Below, one piece after another: positions 43,822 to 52,550 of a stretch of DNA of 64,000 nucleotides. A program made the position numbers and the translations under genes. Origin of the DNA: Collinsella sp. TM10-22 (GTDB lineage Bacteria; Actinomycetota; Coriobacteriia; Coriobacteriales; Coriobacteriaceae); contig NZ_QSOC01000005.1 of NCBI RefSeq assembly GCF_003466125.1, forward strand, positions 91,030-155,029, in the 5' to 3' direction. The stretch's first letter is position 1, and each line of letters starts with the position of its first letter. A model generated the notes under the pieces. It was not told the origin of the DNA, made no database searches, and saw only the letters and a list, made by a program, of their open reading frames with translations.

Positions 43822-45135
43822 ATGCAGGCACAGAAGGCGGAGGGAACCCGCGACCTTATCGGCGCCGAGATGCGCGCCTGGCAAAAGATGCAGCAGATTG
43901 CGGCCGGCGTGTTCGAGCCGTTTGGTTTTAAACCCATCGAGACGCCCGCGATCGAGCAGGTGGATGTGTTTGTCCACGGTATCGGCCAGTCGACCGACGT
44001 CGTGCGCAAGGAGATGTTCCGCGTGTTCAGCGGTGCCAACCTGGAGCGCGTCTTTACCGAGGGCACCGACACCAAACTCAAGCCCAAGCAGCGCCTGGCA
44101 CTTCGCCCCGAGGGCACGGCCGGCGTGGTGCGCGCCGTCGTCGAGAACAATCTGGTGCCCCAGGGCTCCACGCCGTTTAAGGCGTACTACGCCGAGGCCA
44201 TGTTCCGTGGCGAGCGTCCCCAGAAGGGCCGCCTGCGCCAGTTCCACCAGGTGGGCATCGAGTGGCTCGGCGCTCCCGATCCGGCGGCAGACGCCGAGTG
44301 CATCATCATGCTCATGGAGTTCTACAAGCGCCTGGGCTTCGATCTTTCCAAGCTTCGTCTGCTTATCAACTCGATGGGTGACGCCCAGTGCCGTCCGGCT
44401 TACCGCGAGCAGGTTAAGCAGTTCATCCTCGATCACGCCGACGAGATGTGCGATGAGTGCCGTGAGCGCGCCGAGCTCAACCCGCTGCGTGCCTTCGACT
44501 GCAAGAACGACCATTGCCGCGAGATCATGGCCGAGGCCCCGCTGATGGGTGACAACCTGTGCGACGAGTGCCGCGAGCACTACGAGCAGGTCAAGCGCTA
44601 TCTGGATGCCGCCGGTATCGAGTATGTCGAGGATCCCACCTTGGTGCGCGGCCTGGACTACTACACCCGTACCGTCTTTGAGGTCGAGGCTCCTGGCGCC
44701 GGCGTCGGCTCCATCGGCGGCGGCGGCCGCTACGACGGCCTGGTCGAGCTCGAGGGCGGCAAGCCTACGGCCGGCGTCGGCTTCGCCGTCGGTTTTGAGC
44801 GCGCCCTGCTGGCCTTGCAGGCCTTTGGCAGCGACCTGGGTGCCGATGAGGCCCCGTGCGTTTATGTCGCCAACGCCGGCAAGGAGCTGCGCCAGAACGT
44901 CTTTGCCATTACGCAGGAGCTTCGCGCCGCAGGCATCGTGACCGAGGCCGACTATCAGGGCCGTTCGCTCAAGGCCCAGTTTAAGCAGGCCGATAAGGTG
45001 GGCGCCAAGCTCATCCTGGTCCTGGGCGGCGACGAGCTTGCCGCCGGCAAGGTCAAGGTGCGCGACATGCAGAGTCACGACGAGGTTCTCGTCGATTTGG
45101 CCAACGTGGTCGAGGCGGTTCGCGAGCGCCTGTAG
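43822..45135 (+). CDS. hisS: Histidyl-tRNA synthetase
   Basis: A 437-aa class II synthetase. Motif 1 region and QRLALRPEGTAGVVRAVVENNL (~92-113), motif 2 YYAEAMFRGERPQKGRLRQFHQVGIEWLG, HisA-type RGLDYYTRTVFEV (~277) and GGGGRYDGLVELEGG (~300), then a ~100-residue anticodon-binding domain. ATG 43822 follows GAAAGG. A TATAAT box is at 43774. Confidence 0.96.
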   Translation: MQAQKAEGTRDLIGAEMRAWQKMQQIAAGVFEPFGFKPIETPAIEQVDVFVHGIGQSTDVVRKEMFRVFSGANLERVFTEGTDTKLKPKQRLALRPEGTAGVVRAVVENNLVPQGSTPFKAYYAEAMFRGERPQKGRLRQFHQVGIEWLGAPDPAADAECIIMLMEFYKRLGFDLSKLRLLINSMGDAQCRPAYREQVKQFILDHADEMCDECRERAELNPLRAFDCKNDHCREIMAEAPLMGDNLCDECREHYEQVKRYLDAAGIEYVEDPTLVRGLDYYTRTVFEVEAPGAGVGSIGGGGRYDGLVELEGGKPTAGVGFAVGFERALLALQAFGSDLGADEAPCVYVANAGKELRQNVFAITQELRAAGIVTEADYQGRSLKAQFKQADKVGAKLILVLGGDELAAGKVKVRDMQSHDEVLVDLANVVEAVRERL

Positions 45136-45193
45136 CGCATGTTTTTTGAGCTGCGGGCCTGCTAACGTGCCCTGCTCATGGAGAGCGATTGTT

Positions 45194-45236
45194 ACGGGGG
45201 TGTTTCGCATTTATGCGGAATGCCCCCGTTTGTGTA
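45194..45236 (+). terminator. Terminator of hisS
   Basis: ACGGGGG (45194-45200) and CCCCCGT (45223-45229) enclose a second stem, GCAT-TTAT... (TTTCGCATTTATGCGGAA), followed by TTGTGT. Confidence 0.65.
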
Positions 45237-45247
45237 TGCCGTCCACC

Positions 45248-45349
45248 GAGAAATACGACCATTTAGGGCAAAAACCCTTGCAATGCAGAAAATACTTTTG
45301 TGTGGTAAAGCGCAATCAGTGTCGAAAGTATTTCTCAAGCGCCTATAAT
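45248..45349 (+). promoter_or_regulatory. Promoter region of ppc with repeated AGAAATAC half-sites
   Basis: TATAAT at 45344-45349 is the likely -10 element. Half-sites resembling AGAAATAC(TTT) occur at 45250-45257, at 45287-45299 (AGAAAATACTTTT) and inverted at 45324-45335 (GAAAGTATTTCT), the last lying directly upstream of the -10 element in the core promoter. This spacing fits a regulator-binding region; the regulator is unknown. Confidence 0.45.
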
Positions 45350-45393
45350 GAATACCGCATGTTACGTGCATAGAAGGAGGAATGGGAGGAAAC

Positions 45394-48207
45394 GTGGCTG
45401 AGAACCTAAGCAACCAGTCTGTACCCGAAGCCGCGGCGCGCGTCGCTGCCGTGGTCAACCGCCTCGTTAACCGAATCGGCTCGAATGCCGAGTCCAGGGA
45501 GCGTCTCGCCGAGATCGAGATCCCCGAGGAGCTGCGCGACAATCTGGCGTTGTTCCTACGCCTGGAGCGTCGTGTGCTTAGCGAGTATGATCCCGAGATC
45601 GCGGACCTGTTCGACAAAATCCTGTCGGCCGAGATTGTGGCCAATGCCGGCAACCCCGGTACCCGCGCTGCCGACGAGGCCGTCGACGAGCAGGGCGTGC
45701 CCACCGCCGACGAGCCCACCGCCGTGGCGTTTCGCGAGGTCGTCGATCTGATCGACAGTCTGCCGCTCGATAAGCAGCAGGTCATCGTTCGCGCCTTTAC
45801 GAGCTTCTTCCACTTGGCAAACCTGTCGGAGGAGAACTACCGTGTGGCGCAGCTGCGCGAGCGCGAGGCCGGTGCGTCGACCGATACCGAGGTCGATCCC
45901 GCCAACGAGCTCACCGTCGCCTATCACCAGCTGGTGAATGAGCTGGGCGTCGAGGGCGCCAACGAGCTGCTCGGCAAGCTTGAGTTCCATCCCGTCTTTA
46001 CCGCGCATCCCACCGAGGCCCGTCGCAAGGCCGTCGAGGGCAAGATTCGCCGTATCTCCAACCTGCTGGAGGAGCGTCCGCGTCTGGGCGGCTCCGACCT
46101 GGTGGAGAACGAGCGCCATATGCTGCAGGAGATCGACGCCCTGGTGCGTACGAGCCCCATCGCGCTCAAGAAGCCCACGCCGGTCGAGGAAGCCGATACC
46201 ATCATCGACATCTTCGATAACACGCTGTTCGACGTCATCCCCGTCATCTATCGTCGCTTTGACGACTGGGTGCTGGGCGACAAAGCCGGTACCGTGCCGC
46301 CGCTGTGCCCGGCGTTCTTCCATCCCGGCAGCTGGATTGGTTCCGACCGCGACGGTAACCCCAACGTCACCGCCAAGGTGAGCCGTGAGGTCGCCGCCAA
46401 GTACTTCACCCACATGGTGCTCAAGCTCGAGGACAAGTGCCGCCGCATCGGCCGCAACCTCACGCTCGAGGCCACCTACAGCAAGCCGTCTGCCGAGCTC
46501 ATCAACCTGTGGAACCATCAGGTCGAGATGAGCGCCCAGTACACCGCACGTGCTGAACTGATCTCCGAGCACGAGCCGCATCGCGCCGTCATGCTCGTCA
46601 TGGCCGACCGTCTGAACGCCACCGTGCGTCGCATCACCGACACCATGTACCACAGCGCCGATGAGTTCCTGGAGGACCTGCGCGTCGTCCAGCGCTCGCT
46701 GGCCGCTTGCGGTGCCGTCCGTGCTGCCTACGGTCCGGTCCAGACCATCATCTGGCAGGTCGAGTCCTTCGGCTTCCATATGGTCGAGATGGAGTTCCGT
46801 CAGCACTCCGTGGTGCACGCCCGCGCCCTCAAGGATATCCACGAGAACGGTATCCATGGCGACCTGCAGCCCATGACGCGCGAGGTCATCGATACCTTCC
46901 GCGCTATCGGCTCCATCCAGAAGCGCTACGGCAAGAAGATGGCGCATCGCTACATCATCTCGTTCACCAAGAGCGCCCAGCATGTGGCCGACGTCTTTGA
47001 GCTTGCCCACCTGTCCTTTGCACACGAGGAGGATGTCCCCGAGCTCGACGTGATCCCGCTGTTCGAGCAGCTCGAGGACCTCGAGGGCTGTGTTGACGTG
47101 CTCGATCAGATGCTCACGCTGCCCGTGGTGCAAAAGCGCCTTGCCCAGACCAACCGCCGCATGGAGGTCATGCTGGGCTATTCCGACTCCTCCAAGGATG
47201 CCGGTCCTACCACGGCCATGCTCGCGCTGCACTCCGCGCAGGAGCGCATCGCCAAGTGGGCCGAGAAGAACGATATCGACCTGGTGCTCATGCACGGTCG
47301 CGGCGGTGCCGTGGGCCGTGGCGGCGGCCCGGCCAACAAGGCCGTGCTGGCGCAGCCCAAGGGTTCGGTCAACTGCTTCTTTAAGCTCACCGAGCAGGGC
47401 GAAGTCATCTTTGCCCGTTACGGCAACCGCACGCTGGCTCAGCGCCATGTTGAGTCCGTTGCTGCCGCAACGCTTTTGCAGTCGGCCCCGAGTGTCGAGA
47501 AGACCAACACCGAGACCACGCAGAAGTTCTGGAATATGGCCGAGAAACTCAACGCAGTAAGCCATGAGCGCTATCTTGACCTGCTGAACACCGAGGACTT
47601 TACACCGTGGTTCTCGACCGTGACGCCGCTGACCGAGGTCGGTCTGCTGCCGATCGGCTCGCGTCCCGCCAAGCGCGGCTTGGGTGCCAAGTCGCTTGAC
47701 GACCTGCGTACCATTCCGTGGATCTTTAGCTGGAGCCAGGCGCGCATCAATCTGGCCGCTTGGTACGGCCTGGGCACCGCCTGCGAGCAGCTGGGCGACC
47801 TTGACCAGCTTAAGGCTGCCTACCAGGAGTGGCCGTTCTTCCGCACCTTTATCGACAACATCGAGATGTCGATCGCCAAGACCGACCAGCGCATCGCCAA
47901 GATGTATCTGCACCTGGGCGATCGCCGGGATCTGTCCGAGAAGGTCTTTACCGAGATGCAGCTCACCCGTAAGTGGGTCCTTGCCATCGTCGGTGACGAG
48001 TGGCCGCTGCAGCGTCGTCGCGTGCTCGGCTGCGCCGTTCGCGTGCGCAACCCCTATGTTGATGCCCTGTCCATCGCCCAGGTCCGCGCCCTTCGCGAGG
48101 TGCGTATGAACCAGGACGAGATGGCCGAGGAGAAGAAGGCCGAGTACATGAGCCTGATTCTTTCGACTGTGACCGGCGTCTCGGCAGGACTCCAAAACAC
48201 GGGGTAA
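45394..48207 (+). CDS. ppc: Phosphoenolpyruvate carboxylase
   Basis: A 937-aa enzyme making oxaloacetate from PEP and bicarbonate, an anaplerotic and fermentative CO2-fixing step. Catalytic segments: FHPVFTAHPTEARRKAV (~200), GSDRDGNPNVT (~315), MLGYSDSSKDAGPTTA (~593), LMHGRGGAVGRGGGPANKAVLAQP (~634). The C terminus ends SAGLQNTG as in most PEPCs. GTG 45394 is preferred because GGGAGGA precedes it at proper spacing; ATG 45382 would lie too close to its site. Confidence 0.95.
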   Translation: MAENLSNQSVPEAAARVAAVVNRLVNRIGSNAESRERLAEIEIPEELRDNLALFLRLERRVLSEYDPEIADLFDKILSAEIVANAGNPGTRAADEAVDEQGVPTADEPTAVAFREVVDLIDSLPLDKQQVIVRAFTSFFHLANLSEENYRVAQLREREAGASTDTEVDPANELTVAYHQLVNELGVEGANELLGKLEFHPVFTAHPTEARRKAVEGKIRRISNLLEERPRLGGSDLVENERHMLQEIDALVRTSPIALKKPTPVEEADTIIDIFDNTLFDVIPVIYRRFDDWVLGDKAGTVPPLCPAFFHPGSWIGSDRDGNPNVTAKVSREVAAKYFTHMVLKLEDKCRRIGRNLTLEATYSKPSAELINLWNHQVEMSAQYTARAELISEHEPHRAVMLVMADRLNATVRRITDTMYHSADEFLEDLRVVQRSLAACGAVRAAYGPVQTIIWQVESFGFHMVEMEFRQHSVVHARALKDIHENGIHGDLQPMTREVIDTFRAIGSIQKRYGKKMAHRYIISFTKSAQHVADVFELAHLSFAHEEDVPELDVIPLFEQLEDLEGCVDVLDQMLTLPVVQKRLAQTNRRMEVMLGYSDSSKDAGPTTAMLALHSAQERIAKWAEKNDIDLVLMHGRGGAVGRGGGPANKAVLAQPKGSVNCFFKLTEQGEVIFARYGNRTLAQRHVESVAAATLLQSAPSVEKTNTETTQKFWNMAEKLNAVSHERYLDLLNTEDFTPWFSTVTPLTEVGLLPIGSRPAKRGLGAKSLDDLRTIPWIFSWSQARINLAAWYGLGTACEQLGDLDQLKAAYQEWPFFRTFIDNIEMSIAKTDQRIAKMYLHLGDRRDLSEKVFTEMQLTRKWVLAIVGDEWPLQRRRVLGCAVRVRNPYVDALSIAQVRALREVRMNQDEMAEEKKAEYMSLILSTVTGVSAGLQNTG

Positions 48208-48228
48208 TCGATAGCCCTGTAGTCGTCC

Positions 48229-48355
48229 GGGCCCGCCATTAGTTTACTTTTAGGCACGTCCTCGGACATGCAAGAAGCCCTCGCTGCGCACTTCGTGCGG
48301 CGAGGGCTTCTCGCGTCCTGCGGAGTGTGCCTAAAAGTAAACTAATGGCGGGCCC
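48229..48355. repeat. Long hairpin element with conserved core, copy 1
   Basis: Perfect 29-bp arms (48229-48257, GGGCCCGCCATTAGTTTACT..., and 48327-48355). The 69-nt core (48258-48326) starts GTCCTCGGACATGCAA, has inner stem AGAAGCCCTCGC/GCGAGGGCTTCT around GCGCACTTCGTGC, and ends GCGTCCTGCGGAGT. The core is shared with 50845-50911; the arms are not. TAGTCGTCCG precedes it. Confidence 0.85.
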
Positions 48356-48364
48356 TACGATGTC

Positions 48365-48540
48365 CGGTCTTCGGCGGATTACTGCTGGGGAAAAGATAGC
48401 GCGCTTCGCGCACTTTGATGGGGTTTCGTGCTGCGGAATGCATTCAGAGGGAAACCCATCGGGTCCCTTCGTCCTCGGTCTTCGGGGATTACAGCTGAGG
48501 GGAGAATGGCGCGCTTCGCGCGTTTTGGATGGGGTCTATC
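48365..48540. repeat. Degenerate tandem repeat, ~111-bp period
   Basis: CGGTCTTCGGCGGATTACTG... at 48365 and CGGTCTTCGGGGATTACAGC... at 48476 share ~65 bp, each holding GCGCGCTTCGCGC and (T)GATGGGGT. No coding sequence is supported between ppc and larA (48208-48735). Confidence 0.6.
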
Positions 48541-48735
48541 CTGGTGGCGCATTTGGCGCTTCTCGCCTTACGACTGTTCCGGCCGCGGTCCTTTTTGGGA
48601 TCGAGGCCGTTTTGTTGTAGGTCAAATATGAACGTTGTGTTAATGAGTCGGTGGACGGTGGTGTTTATCGGTGAACGGCGTATCCTTCCAACGGTTTGAC
48701 TAGTGTGTCAGTTGAAAGGAAGAGGGCGCTCGTCA

Positions 48736-50013
48736 ATGTTTGAATGTGAACTGCCGTTTGACCACAAGACGTTGCATCTGGAGCTCGAGGACAAGAACTT
48801 CGCGGGTGTGATGGAAGGTCATCAAAACGAGTTTAAGACTACGAAATCGCAGGAAAAACTGGTAGAGGAGTCGCTTGCCAACCCTTATGGCTCACCTTCG
48901 CTCGAGGAGCTTTGTGCTGGTAAAAAGAACATCGTCATCATCAGCTCCGACCATACGCGTCCCGTTCCCTCGCGTGCGACGATGCCTATTCTGCTGCATC
49001 ACATTCATGCCGCTGCGCCCGAGGCTCGTGTGCGTATTTTGGTTGCTACGGGTATGCACCGTCCGTCGACGCACGAGGAGCTCGTCAACAAGTATGGCGA
49101 GGACATCGTTGCCAACGAGGAAATCGTTATGCATGTCGCAACCGACGACAGCATGATGAAGAAGATCGGCACCCTGCCTTCTGGTGGCGAGTGCATCATC
49201 AACAAGATCGCTGCCGATTGCGACCTGCTTCTTGCCGAGGGCTTCATTGAGCCGCACTTCTTTGCCGGCTTCTCTGGCAGCCGAAAGTCTGTCCTGCCCG
49301 GCATCGCCAGCTATAAGACCATCATGTACAACCACAACGGTCAGTTTGTGAACGACTCCCATTCGCGTGCCGGCAACCTGTGCCACAACCACGTGAGCGA
49401 GGATATGTTCGCCGCTGCCGAGATGGCTCACCTTGCCTTTGTGCTTAACGTGGTGCTCAACGGCAAGCACGAGATCATTGGCTCCTTTGCCGGTGACATC
49501 CACAAGGCACACGAGGCTGGCTGCGAGTTCGTGAAGAGCCTTGCCGGCGTTGAGCCCGTCGAGTGCGAGATTGCCATCACCACCAACGGTGGTTACCCGC
49601 TCGACCAGAACATCTACCAGGCCGTGAAGGGCATGTGCGCTGCCGAGGCCACGCTTCCCGAGGGCGGCGTGATCATCGATGTCGCCGGCTGCGCCGACGG
49701 TCACGGCGGCGAGGGCTTCTATCACAACATCGCCGACAACGATCCGGCGGAGTTTGAGCGTGCCTGCATCGATCGCCCCAAGGACGAGACTCTGCCCGAT
49801 CAGTGGACGAGCCAGATTTTTGCTCGCATCCTGGCACATCACCCTGTGATCATGGTTACCGACCTGTGCGACCACCAGATGCTCAAGGATATGCACATGA
49901 CGCCGGTTAACACCCTCGAGGAGGCGCTCAAGCTCGCCTTTGAGATGAAGGGTGCCGACGCCAAGGTCGCCGTCATCCCCGATGGCCTGGGTGTTGTCGT
50001 CGCCCAGCACTAG
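48736..50013 (+). CDS. larA: Nickel-pincer lactate racemase (LarA family)
   Basis: A 425-aa enzyme interconverting D- and L-lactate (or a related 2-hydroxy acid) with the nickel-pincer nucleotide. Recognised by SSDHTRPVPSRATMP (~72-86), VATGMHRPSTHEE with catalytic His (~105), LLAEGFIEPHFFAGFSGSRKSVLPGI (~170-195) with the Lys that binds the cofactor, and ITTNGGYPLDQNIYQAVKG. ATG 48736 lies after GAAAGGAAGAGGG. larD follows; larB/larC are convergent downstream. Confidence 0.9.
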   Translation: MFECELPFDHKTLHLELEDKNFAGVMEGHQNEFKTTKSQEKLVEESLANPYGSPSLEELCAGKKNIVIISSDHTRPVPSRATMPILLHHIHAAAPEARVRILVATGMHRPSTHEELVNKYGEDIVANEEIVMHVATDDSMMKKIGTLPSGGECIINKIAADCDLLLAEGFIEPHFFAGFSGSRKSVLPGIASYKTIMYNHNGQFVNDSHSRAGNLCHNHVSEDMFAAAEMAHLAFVLNVVLNGKHEIIGSFAGDIHKAHEAGCEFVKSLAGVEPVECEIAITTNGGYPLDQNIYQAVKGMCAAEATLPEGGVIIDVAGCADGHGGEGFYHNIADNDPAEFERACIDRPKDETLPDQWTSQIFARILAHHPVIMVTDLCDHQMLKDMHMTPVNTLEEALKLAFEMKGADAKVAVIPDGLGVVVAQH

Positions 50014-50062
50014 TGCGCGGCTTAAACGAATCGTTTGTAACCAATAAGAAAGATAAGGTTTT

Positions 50063-50794
50063 ATGCTTACCAAACTCCTCTGCGAATTCGGCGCGACGGC
50101 CCTCATGATCGTCTTTGGCGTGGGCGTGCACTGCGATACCGTGCTCAAAGGCACCAAGTATCAGGGCTCTGGCCATATGTTTGCCATCACCACTTGGTCT
50201 TTTGGCATCTCGGTCTGCCTGTTTGTCTTTGGCGGCGCCGTGTGCATGAACCCCGCTATGGTGCTTGCCCAGTGCATCGTCGGTCTGGTGCCGTGGGGCA
50301 ACTGCATCCCCTTCATGCTTGCCGATATGCTCGGCGGCTTTGTGGGTGCTGTGATCGCTTGGTTTATGTATGCCGATGAGTTCAAGGCTTCCGAAGGCGT
50401 CGTCGATCCCATTGCTCAGCGCAACATCTTCTCGACCAACCCCACCACCGAGGGTACGAACTATGCCCGCAACTTCTTCTGCGAGGCCATCTGCACCTTT
50501 GTGTTCATTAGCGCCATCCTTGCTGCTGCTAGCCGTGCTGGTGAGGACGTTCTGATGCTCGCTATCTGCGTCGGCCTGATCGTTTGGGCCGTTGGCATGG
50601 GCATGGGCGGCATCACCGGCTTCGCCATGAACCAGGCACGTGACCTTGGTCCTCGCATGGCCTATCAGTTGCTGCCGATTAAGAACAAGGCTGACAACAA
50701 CTGGAAGTATGGCCTGCTTGTTCCTGGCATCGCTCCGTTTGTCGGTGCTGCTGTGGCCGCGCTGTTTGTGCATGGTTTCTTGGGCATGTTCTAG
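50063..50794 (+). CDS. larD: MIP-family channel (LarD/GlpF-like lactate or glycerol facilitator)
   Basis: A 243-aa aquaglyceroporin-type protein with six membrane helices. First pore motif VCMNPAMVLAQ (~NPA at 73) is intact; the second reads TGFAMNQARDLGPRMAYQ, with Gln replacing Pro of the second NPA. The GxxxARDxGPR context is that of glycerol/lactate facilitators. Position directly after larA matches the LarD lactic-acid channel. Confidence 0.85.
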   Translation: MLTKLLCEFGATALMIVFGVGVHCDTVLKGTKYQGSGHMFAITTWSFGISVCLFVFGGAVCMNPAMVLAQCIVGLVPWGNCIPFMLADMLGGFVGAVIAWFMYADEFKASEGVVDPIAQRNIFSTNPTTEGTNYARNFFCEAICTFVFISAILAAASRAGEDVLMLAICVGLIVWAVGMGMGGITGFAMNQARDLGPRMAYQLLPIKNKADNNWKYGLLVPGIAPFVGAAVAALFVHGFLGMF

Positions 50795-50815
50795 CCCAAG
50801 GCTACATAGTTGTCC

Positions 50816-50940
50816 GCTGGCCGCATGGGGCAACTTCCCAGCGCGTCCTCGGACATGCAAAAAGGCTCGCTGCGCACTTCGTGCGGCGAGCCTTTTTGCG
50901 TCCTGCGGAATGCGCTGGGAAGTTGCCCCATGCGGCCAGC
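50816..50940. repeat. Long hairpin element with conserved core, copy 2
   Basis: Perfect 29-bp arms (50816-50844, GCTGGCCGCATGGGGCAACT..., and 50912-50940) different from those of copy 1. The 67-nt core (50845-50911) has the same GTCCTCGGACATGCAA start and GCGTCCTGCGGAAT end; inner stem is AAAAAGGCTCGC/GCGAGCCTTTTT around the same loop. TAGTTGTCCG precedes it. 50941-51095 holds nothing I can identify. Confidence 0.85.
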
Positions 50941-51095
50941 TGCGGGATCTTAGTCGCGTTGGAACAAGCAACCCAACATATATATCTGAATTTGGATGGG
51001 AGGGGCTTATTGCTGATAAGGGCGTTGGGCTGATGTTGGCGCTTTGGGATGGGTTGTGCTTTTGGTTGGGCGGGGCATTGGGATGAGGGTTCTGT

Positions 51096-51635
51096 CTAGC
51101 CGAAGAGGGGCTTGATGGCTGATAGGTAGTCTTTGGCTACGTCCTCTTTTGGGGCTTCGAAGTTGTGCCAGGCCCACCATTGGACCATTCCTACGAAGCT
51201 TGAGGCTATGTGGTGCAGTAGGAAGCTTCGGTCCATGGCGGCGGCGGGGCCGTTTGGGTCGGTGGGGACGGTTTCGGCTGCTCGTGACATGATGGTCTTG
51301 CGTAAGCAGTCGGCGAAGACGCGTGAGCCGGCGCCGGCTACGAGGGCTCGTACGCCCTGGCGGCGCTCCCAGAGGTTGTTGAGGATATGCTCGACTTGTA
51401 CGAGCGGATCATCGAGCGGTGTGCCATCGTCGTCGAGGGCGTGGGTGCAGATGTCGCTCACGAGTTCGGACAGTAGGTCATCCTTGCTCTTGAAGAGGCC
51501 GTAGAATGTCGCGCGGCCTACGTGAGCGCGCGCGATGATGTCGCCGACGGTGATCTTGCCGTAGTCCTCCTCGCGAAGGAGCTCGGAAAACGCCGTGACA
51601 ATAGCGGCGCGGCTTTTGGTTTTGCGGGCATCCAT
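51096..51635 (-). CDS. TetR family transcriptional regulator
   Basis: A 179-aa regulator. The N-terminal DNA-binding domain is RAAIVTAFSELLREEDYGKITVGDIIARAHVGRATFYGLFKSKDDLLSELV (helix-turn-helix ~25-50); the rest is a helical ligand-binding domain with several Trp (WERR, QWWAWHNFEAPKED). ATG 51635 lies 2 bp after the larC stop. As last gene of larB-larC-tetR it may act on the inverted repeat upstream of larB (53381-53412). Confidence 0.85.
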   Translation of the reverse strand: MDARKTKSRAAIVTAFSELLREEDYGKITVGDIIARAHVGRATFYGLFKSKDDLLSELVSDICTHALDDDGTPLDDPLVQVEHILNNLWERRQGVRALVAGAGSRVFADCLRKTIMSRAAETVPTDPNGPAAAMDRSFLLHHIASSFVGMVQWWAWHNFEAPKEDVAKDYLSAIKPLFG

Positions 51636-51637
51636 GG

Positions 51638-52540
51638 CTATGCATCCACATGAACAAGCAGGCAACGGAGCGTGCCGGAGCAGCCCTCGTAGGGGCGCTT
51701 ACCGGCGCCGTAGCCGACGGCCTCGATGCGGTAGCGGGCCGGCAGGTGCTCGGACGTGCGCAGTGCGGCGACGATGGCGGCACCCGTGGGCGTCACGAGC
51801 TCGCCGGCGACCGGTGCGGGCGTGAGGGCGATATTGCCCGCCTGGCACAGGTTGACGACAGCGGGGACGGGAATGGGCATGAGACCGTGGGCACAGCGGA
51901 TGGTACCGTGACCCTCAGAGAGCGACTCGACCACGATGTCCTCAATACCCAGGTCATCGAGGCAGATGGCGACAGAGCAGACGTCGACGATGGAGTCGAC
52001 GGCGCCCACCTCGTGGAACTTGACGGTCTCGGGCGTTTTGCCGTGGGCCTTGGCCTCGGCGGCGGCGAGCGCGGTAAAGATGGCGAGCGCGCGACGCTTG
52101 GCGCCATCGCTTAGCTGCGAGCCATCGATGATGGCGGTGACGTCAGCCAAAGAACGGTGGTGATGGTGGTGGGCGTGATGGTGGCCCTCGTGGTCGTGGT
52201 CATGCTCGTGGCAGTGCTCGTGTTCGTGCTCGCCATGATCATAATGGTGGTGCTCATGCTCGTGCGTGTGCTCGGCAGCTGCTTCGTTGCCGTAGAGCCA
52301 GGCCATATCGTGATCGTGGTTCTCGAGCTCCTCTGCAAGCTGGACGTCGAAATCGCAGGCGTCGATGCCATGCTTGTTTACGCGCGTCACGGCGATCGTA
52401 AAGCCGTCGACCGGCAGCGTGGCGAGCTGTTCGCGCAGGTGCTCCTCGCTGGCGCCCAGGTCGAGCAGAGCCGCGACGGTCATATCGCCGCTGATGCCCG
52501 AGGTTCCGTCGATGATAAGCGTGTGCTGGTGGTTGGACAT
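51638..52540 (-). CDS. larC: LarC nickel-insertion protein, LarC1-like portion only
   Basis: A 300-aa protein starting HTLIIDGTSGISGDMTVAALLDLGA (LarC N-terminal signature). A His/Glu/Asp-rich stretch of about 55 residues (~73-127, beginning HDHDMAWLYGNEAAAEHTHE) is a likely nickel-binding region. KFHEVGAVDSIVDV and ELVTPTGAAI are conserved. The protein ends after SGTLRCLLVHVDA, where full-length LarC continues into a C-terminal nucleotide/nickel domain (LarC2). The next gene is tetR, so that domain is not encoded here. Confidence 0.85.
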   Translation of the reverse strand: MSNHQHTLIIDGTSGISGDMTVAALLDLGASEEHLREQLATLPVDGFTIAVTRVNKHGIDACDFDVQLAEELENHDHDMAWLYGNEAAAEHTHEHEHHHYDHGEHEHEHCHEHDHDHEGHHHAHHHHHRSLADVTAIIDGSQLSDGAKRRALAIFTALAAAEAKAHGKTPETVKFHEVGAVDSIVDVCSVAICLDDLGIEDIVVESLSEGHGTIRCAHGLMPIPVPAVVNLCQAGNIALTPAPVAGELVTPTGAAIVAALRTSEHLPARYRIEAVGYGAGKRPYEGCSGTLRCLLVHVDA

Positions 52541-52550
52541 GGAATGCTCC

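Noticed and set aside
51096..51660. Programmed frameshift joining larC to a LarC2 domain
   Set aside because: The sequence after the larC stop encodes a TetR helix-turn-helix in every usable frame arrangement; no LarC2 motif is present.
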